Source of the DNA: DASQDN01 sp035630195
Lineage (GTDB): Bacteria; Acidobacteriota; Terriglobia; Bryobacterales; Bryobacteraceae
Reading direction: 5' to 3'
DNA length: 7,552 nt
Assembly: GCA_035630195.1 (NCBI GenBank)
Contig: DASQLD010000210.1
Location: forward strand, 1-7,552
The first letter of the stretch is position 1. Each line of letters opens with the position of its first letter. The notes under the pieces were generated by a model. That model had not been told where the DNA came from, did no database searches, and saw only the letters and a program-made list of their open reading frames with translations. Below are positions 5,586 through 7,552 of the stretch, one piece after another. The translations under genes and the position numbers were made by a program.

Positions 5586-7226
5586 ATGGAGTTCCTGCTT
5601 ACCCGCTTTCGCAATCTCACGGTTTTGCTGGTAGTCGTACTGGCACAACTTCTCCTGCTCGCTTATCAAGTCAAGGGAAACCAAGACGTTCGTCTAATTC
5701 GGGTTTGGTCCGTTACAGCCGTTACGCCGGTCGCGAAGGTGCTTGAGGTGGTCCGCCGTAACACGATCGGTGTGGTTGAAGATTATTTCGTCTTAGTCAA
5801 CATTCGAGAAGAGAACCGCCGGCTGACTGAGGATCTCGGAAAGTTGAAAATGGAGAACCATTTTCTGCGTTCAGAGCTCCAGACGGCAGAGCGGGCTCAG
5901 GCCTTGGGAGCTTTCCAGGCGAGAACTCCATCCCGCACGATTCCCGCCCGAATCATCGGTACTGGCACGGGAGCGAACTCCCGAGTCGTCTACGTCGATC
6001 AGGGAACTGCCAAGGGCATCATGCGTGGCATGGCAGTCGTTACACCCGAGGGGATCGTCGGTAAAGTGCTGAACTCTTATCCAACTGCCTCGCAGGTTCT
6101 TCTGATCACCGATCCCAGTTTTGCCGCCGGTGTCATCTCGCAGAAGAACCGCGTTCACGGGACGATCAAAGGCCAGGGGCAGAGCAAGTGCACAGTCGAA
6201 TACGTGCAGAATGAGGAAAAGGTCGAAGTGGGCGAGATGTTTTATACCTCCGGGGATGATCGGATTTTCCCGAAAGGCATGCCAGTCGGACGAGCAAATG
6301 TCGTCCGAATTGGCAAGACTTTTAAGGAGATCTTTGTTGTTCCAACCGGCTTTCAGAACGGCTTGGAAGAGGTTTTGATTGTCATCCAGGGAGAACATCA
6401 GCCGATCCCCGAACAACAGGAAGCGACGGTGTCCAGTAACGTCTATTTGATGAAAGCGCCGCAAGCCGGAGTTGCCACCAACAAACTGCCTGACGTACTG
6501 GTAACAGACGCGGATAAGCTTCGAGAGCAGTATAAAAGCGTTGGCGACGCGCAAGGGCATCAATTCGGGGAAGGTGGGCCAGGAGCTAAGCCCCCGAATT
6601 TCAATCTAAGAATCGAGGTTCCGAAGGCGGCTCCTCCGGCTCCCCCAGCGGCGGCCGGAACGATTGGCGAAACGAACCCACCATCAGCCGTAGTTAAGCC
6701 CAAGCCTGCTGCTACCCCGCAGCTTGGACCGGATGGTCAGCCGATCGTACCAAGACCGAAGGTGATCATCCCTCCTACTGTTCCGCCCGGAAACGAAACG
6801 AACCCGGCGCCAGCAGTCACGAAGCCGAAAACCACTCCTGCGCCCCAGATCGGGCCGGATGGTCAGCCGATCGTTCCAAGACCGAAGGTGATCATCCCTC
6901 CTACCGTTCCGCCCAGAAACGAAACGAACCCGGCGCCGGCGGTCACGAAGCCGAAAACTCCTGCGCCGCAGATCGGACCCGACGGACAACCGATCGTTAC
7001 CAGGCCGAAGACATCTGCGCCTTCTATCTCTCCGCCCGTGAACGAAACGAACCCGGCCGCGCCTGCGGCTAAGCCCAAACCCACCGGGTCGCCGGAGGCG
7101 ACGAAGCCTCGGCTTGCCCCTTCAAAACGCGTCTCCGGTGACGGCTCGACGATCAACATCGTCACGCCAGCGCCAAAGGCAAAGCCGGCCAAGCCTGAAG
7201 GTTCAAGTCCGCCGCCTACTCAATGA
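5586..7226 (+). CDS. mreC: Rod shape-determining protein MreC with long proline-rich repeat tail
   Basis: MreC is a bitopic inner-membrane protein whose periplasmic part couples MreB/MreD to the elongation transpeptidase PBP2. The sequence shows a short cytoplasmic start (MEFLLTRFRN), one membrane helix at about 11-28 (TVLLVVVLAQLLLLAYQV), a coiled coil at about 70-105 (REENRRLTEDLGKLK) used for dimerisation in the family, and the beta-barrel MreC domain at about 118-270, including RIIGTGTG, VVYVDQGTAKGI, GMAVVTPEGIVGKV, LLITDPSFAAGV and TSGDDRIFPKGMPVG. Known MreCs are commonly about 270-370 residues; this one is 546. The excess is a linker (271-345) and a Pro/Lys/Thr-rich tail (346-546) built from tandem repeats beginning NETNP or GETNP, which should lie in the periplasm. 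Frame and base usage continue smoothly, so this is not a frameshift artefact. The start has no good Shine-Dalgarno (GAGGG at 5561-5565 is 20 bases away). The stop overlaps the mreD ATG (ATGA). Confidence 0.96.
   Translation: MEFLLTRFRNLTVLLVVVLAQLLLLAYQVKGNQDVRLIRVWSVTAVTPVAKVLEVVRRNTIGVVEDYFVLVNIREENRRLTEDLGKLKMENHFLRSELQTAERAQALGAFQARTPSRTIPARIIGTGTGANSRVVYVDQGTAKGIMRGMAVVTPEGIVGKVLNSYPTASQVLLITDPSFAAGVISQKNRVHGTIKGQGQSKCTVEYVQNEEKVEVGEMFYTSGDDRIFPKGMPVGRANVVRIGKTFKEIFVVPTGFQNGLEEVLIVIQGEHQPIPEQQEATVSSNVYLMKAPQAGVATNKLPDVLVTDADKLREQYKSVGDAQGHQFGEGGPGAKPPNFNLRIEVPKAAPPAPPAAAGTIGETNPPSAVVKPKPAATPQLGPDGQPIVPRPKVIIPPTVPPGNETNPAPAVTKPKTTPAPQIGPDGQPIVPRPKVIIPPTVPPRNETNPAPAVTKPKTPAPQIGPDGQPIVTRPKTSAPSISPPVNETNPAAPAAKPKPTGSPEATKPRLAPSKRVSGDGSTINIVTPAPKAKPAKPEGSSPPPTQ
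6666..7124 (+). repeat. Tandem repeat array in the mreC 3' region (three full units plus a partial one)
   Basis: Units start at 6666 (42 codons), 6792 (42 codons), 6918 (41 codons) and 7041 (degenerate, about 28 codons). Each begins with ETNP or NETNP, then a KPK-containing stretch, then GPDGQPIV, RPK and a Pro-rich end (VIIPPTVPP in units 1 and 2). Period is 126 bases, with one codon lost in unit 3. The best DNA match is between 6729-6844 and 6855-6967: five substitutions and one 3-base deletion, so the copies are recent. All length changes preserve the mreC frame. The repeats encode a Pro/Lys-rich, probably extended periplasmic segment of MreC. Copy number is expected to vary between strains, and such an array can be mis-assembled from short reads. 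Confidence 0.92.
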
Positions 7227-7552
7227 CCGAGTTTTCCAGCGAGCGGCTTCTCACGGAAGTTCCACGGCGGAACCGGATGGTCCGTCTTCGCCCAGCAGGC
7301 ATGATCCTGGTGCCGTTGGTGGCGATCTTGTTTCAGGTCTACCTGCCCAGGTTCTTTCAGTATTTGGGATATTTGGAACTGCCGCTGTTGGTAACCGTCT
7401 ATTATGCGTTGATGCGGCGGCAACCGATCCCAGGTTTGTTATTCGGCGCAGTCGTCGGCTTAGGCCAGGATTCATTGAGTCCTAATCCGTTAGGCATGTT
7501 CGGCATTGTGAAAACGCTCGTTGGCTATTTTGCCGCGAGCGTCAGCATGCGT
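7223..7552 (+). CDS. mreD: Rod shape-determining protein MreD, partial, C-terminus beyond the right edge
   Basis: The first 110 residues are present. After a charged start of about 24 residues (MTEFSSERLLTEVPRRNR...), the protein has hydrophobic segments at about 26-44 (GMILVPLVAILFQVYLPRF) and 52-63 (ELPLLVTVYYAL). The MreD-like stretch RRQPIPGLLFGAVVGLGQD (65-83) and SLSPNPLGMFGIVKTLVGYF (84-103) follows. MreD is a small polytopic inner-membrane protein of about 160-180 residues that bridges MreC and the Rod complex; here about a third is missing. The ATG overlaps the mreC stop as ATGA, which supports this start and implies coupled translation. Identification rests on the membrane pattern, the LLFGAVVGLGQD and NPLGMFGIVKTLVGY segments, and position directly after mreC. 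In related genomes the peptidoglycan transpeptidase mrdA and rodA often follow; this cannot be seen here. Confidence 0.93.
   Translation, partial: MTEFSSERLLTEVPRRNRMVRLRPAGMILVPLVAILFQVYLPRFFQYLGYLELPLLVTVYYALMRRQPIPGLLFGAVVGLGQDSLSPNPLGMFGIVKTLVGYFAASVSMR

Noticed and set aside
5871..6563. Minus-strand 230-codon ORF inside mreC
   Set aside because: It is the antisense shadow of the MreC core, with no recognisable domain and no start-site support.
6684..7192. Minus-strand repetitive ORFs opposite the mreC tail (Arg/Gly-rich)
   Set aside because: Their repetitiveness is the mirror of the mreC tandem repeats; mreC itself explains the frame.
1..7552. CRISPR array, insertion sequence, tRNA, rRNA or defence system
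   Set aside because: No spaced direct repeats, transposase motifs, terminal inverted repeats or RNA-gene sequence were seen. The only repeats are the coding ones in mreC.

Overview
The window looks like a housekeeping region of a free-living Gram-negative bacterium. Gene content and protein style fit Acidobacteriota (Terriglobia/Koribacter-like) best: mreBCD with a proline-rich MreC tail, and a stand-alone Lon-N protein. That placement rests on recollection of family sequences, not on a search. I see no mobile element, phage gene, CRISPR array, tRNA or rRNA. Coding density is very high, with gene junctions of the ATGA, TGATG and GTGA type.

Left half (1-3032, minus strand), in transcription order: a short-chain dehydrogenase/reductase (3032-2238), shikimate kinase aroK (2241-1711), a MOFRL-family glycerate 2-kinase (1711-443), and a DXD-motif glycosyltransferase (436 down to 1) that runs off the left edge. 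The first three overlap by 4 and 1 bases and the fourth begins 6 bases after the previous stop, so they almost certainly form one translationally coupled transcript. Glycerate kinase yields 2-phosphoglycerate, one enolase step from PEP, which is a shikimate-pathway substrate. This is a plausible but unproven metabolic link to aroK.

Centre (3033-3063): a 31-base divergent gap between the dehydrogenase and the Lon-N gene. It holds an AT-rich, nearly symmetric -10-like element that could serve both directions.

Right half (3064-7552, plus strand): a stand-alone Lon substrate-binding-domain protein (3064-3699); a HAD hydrolase overlapping it by GTGA but interrupted by one in-frame TAA (3696-4379); a 117-base gap; then the cell-shape operon mreB (4497-5522), mreC (5586-7226) and mreD (7223 to the right edge, partial). 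MreB is the cytoplasmic actin-like filament, and MreC and MreD are membrane partners that link it to the peptidoglycan elongation machinery.

The points most worth a second look are the clean single-codon interruption of the HAD gene and the MreC periplasmic tail, which is built from about 41-42-residue tandem repeats that are still nearly identical at DNA level. I did not find a convincing previously undescribed system; the rest is recognisable core metabolism and cell-shape machinery.
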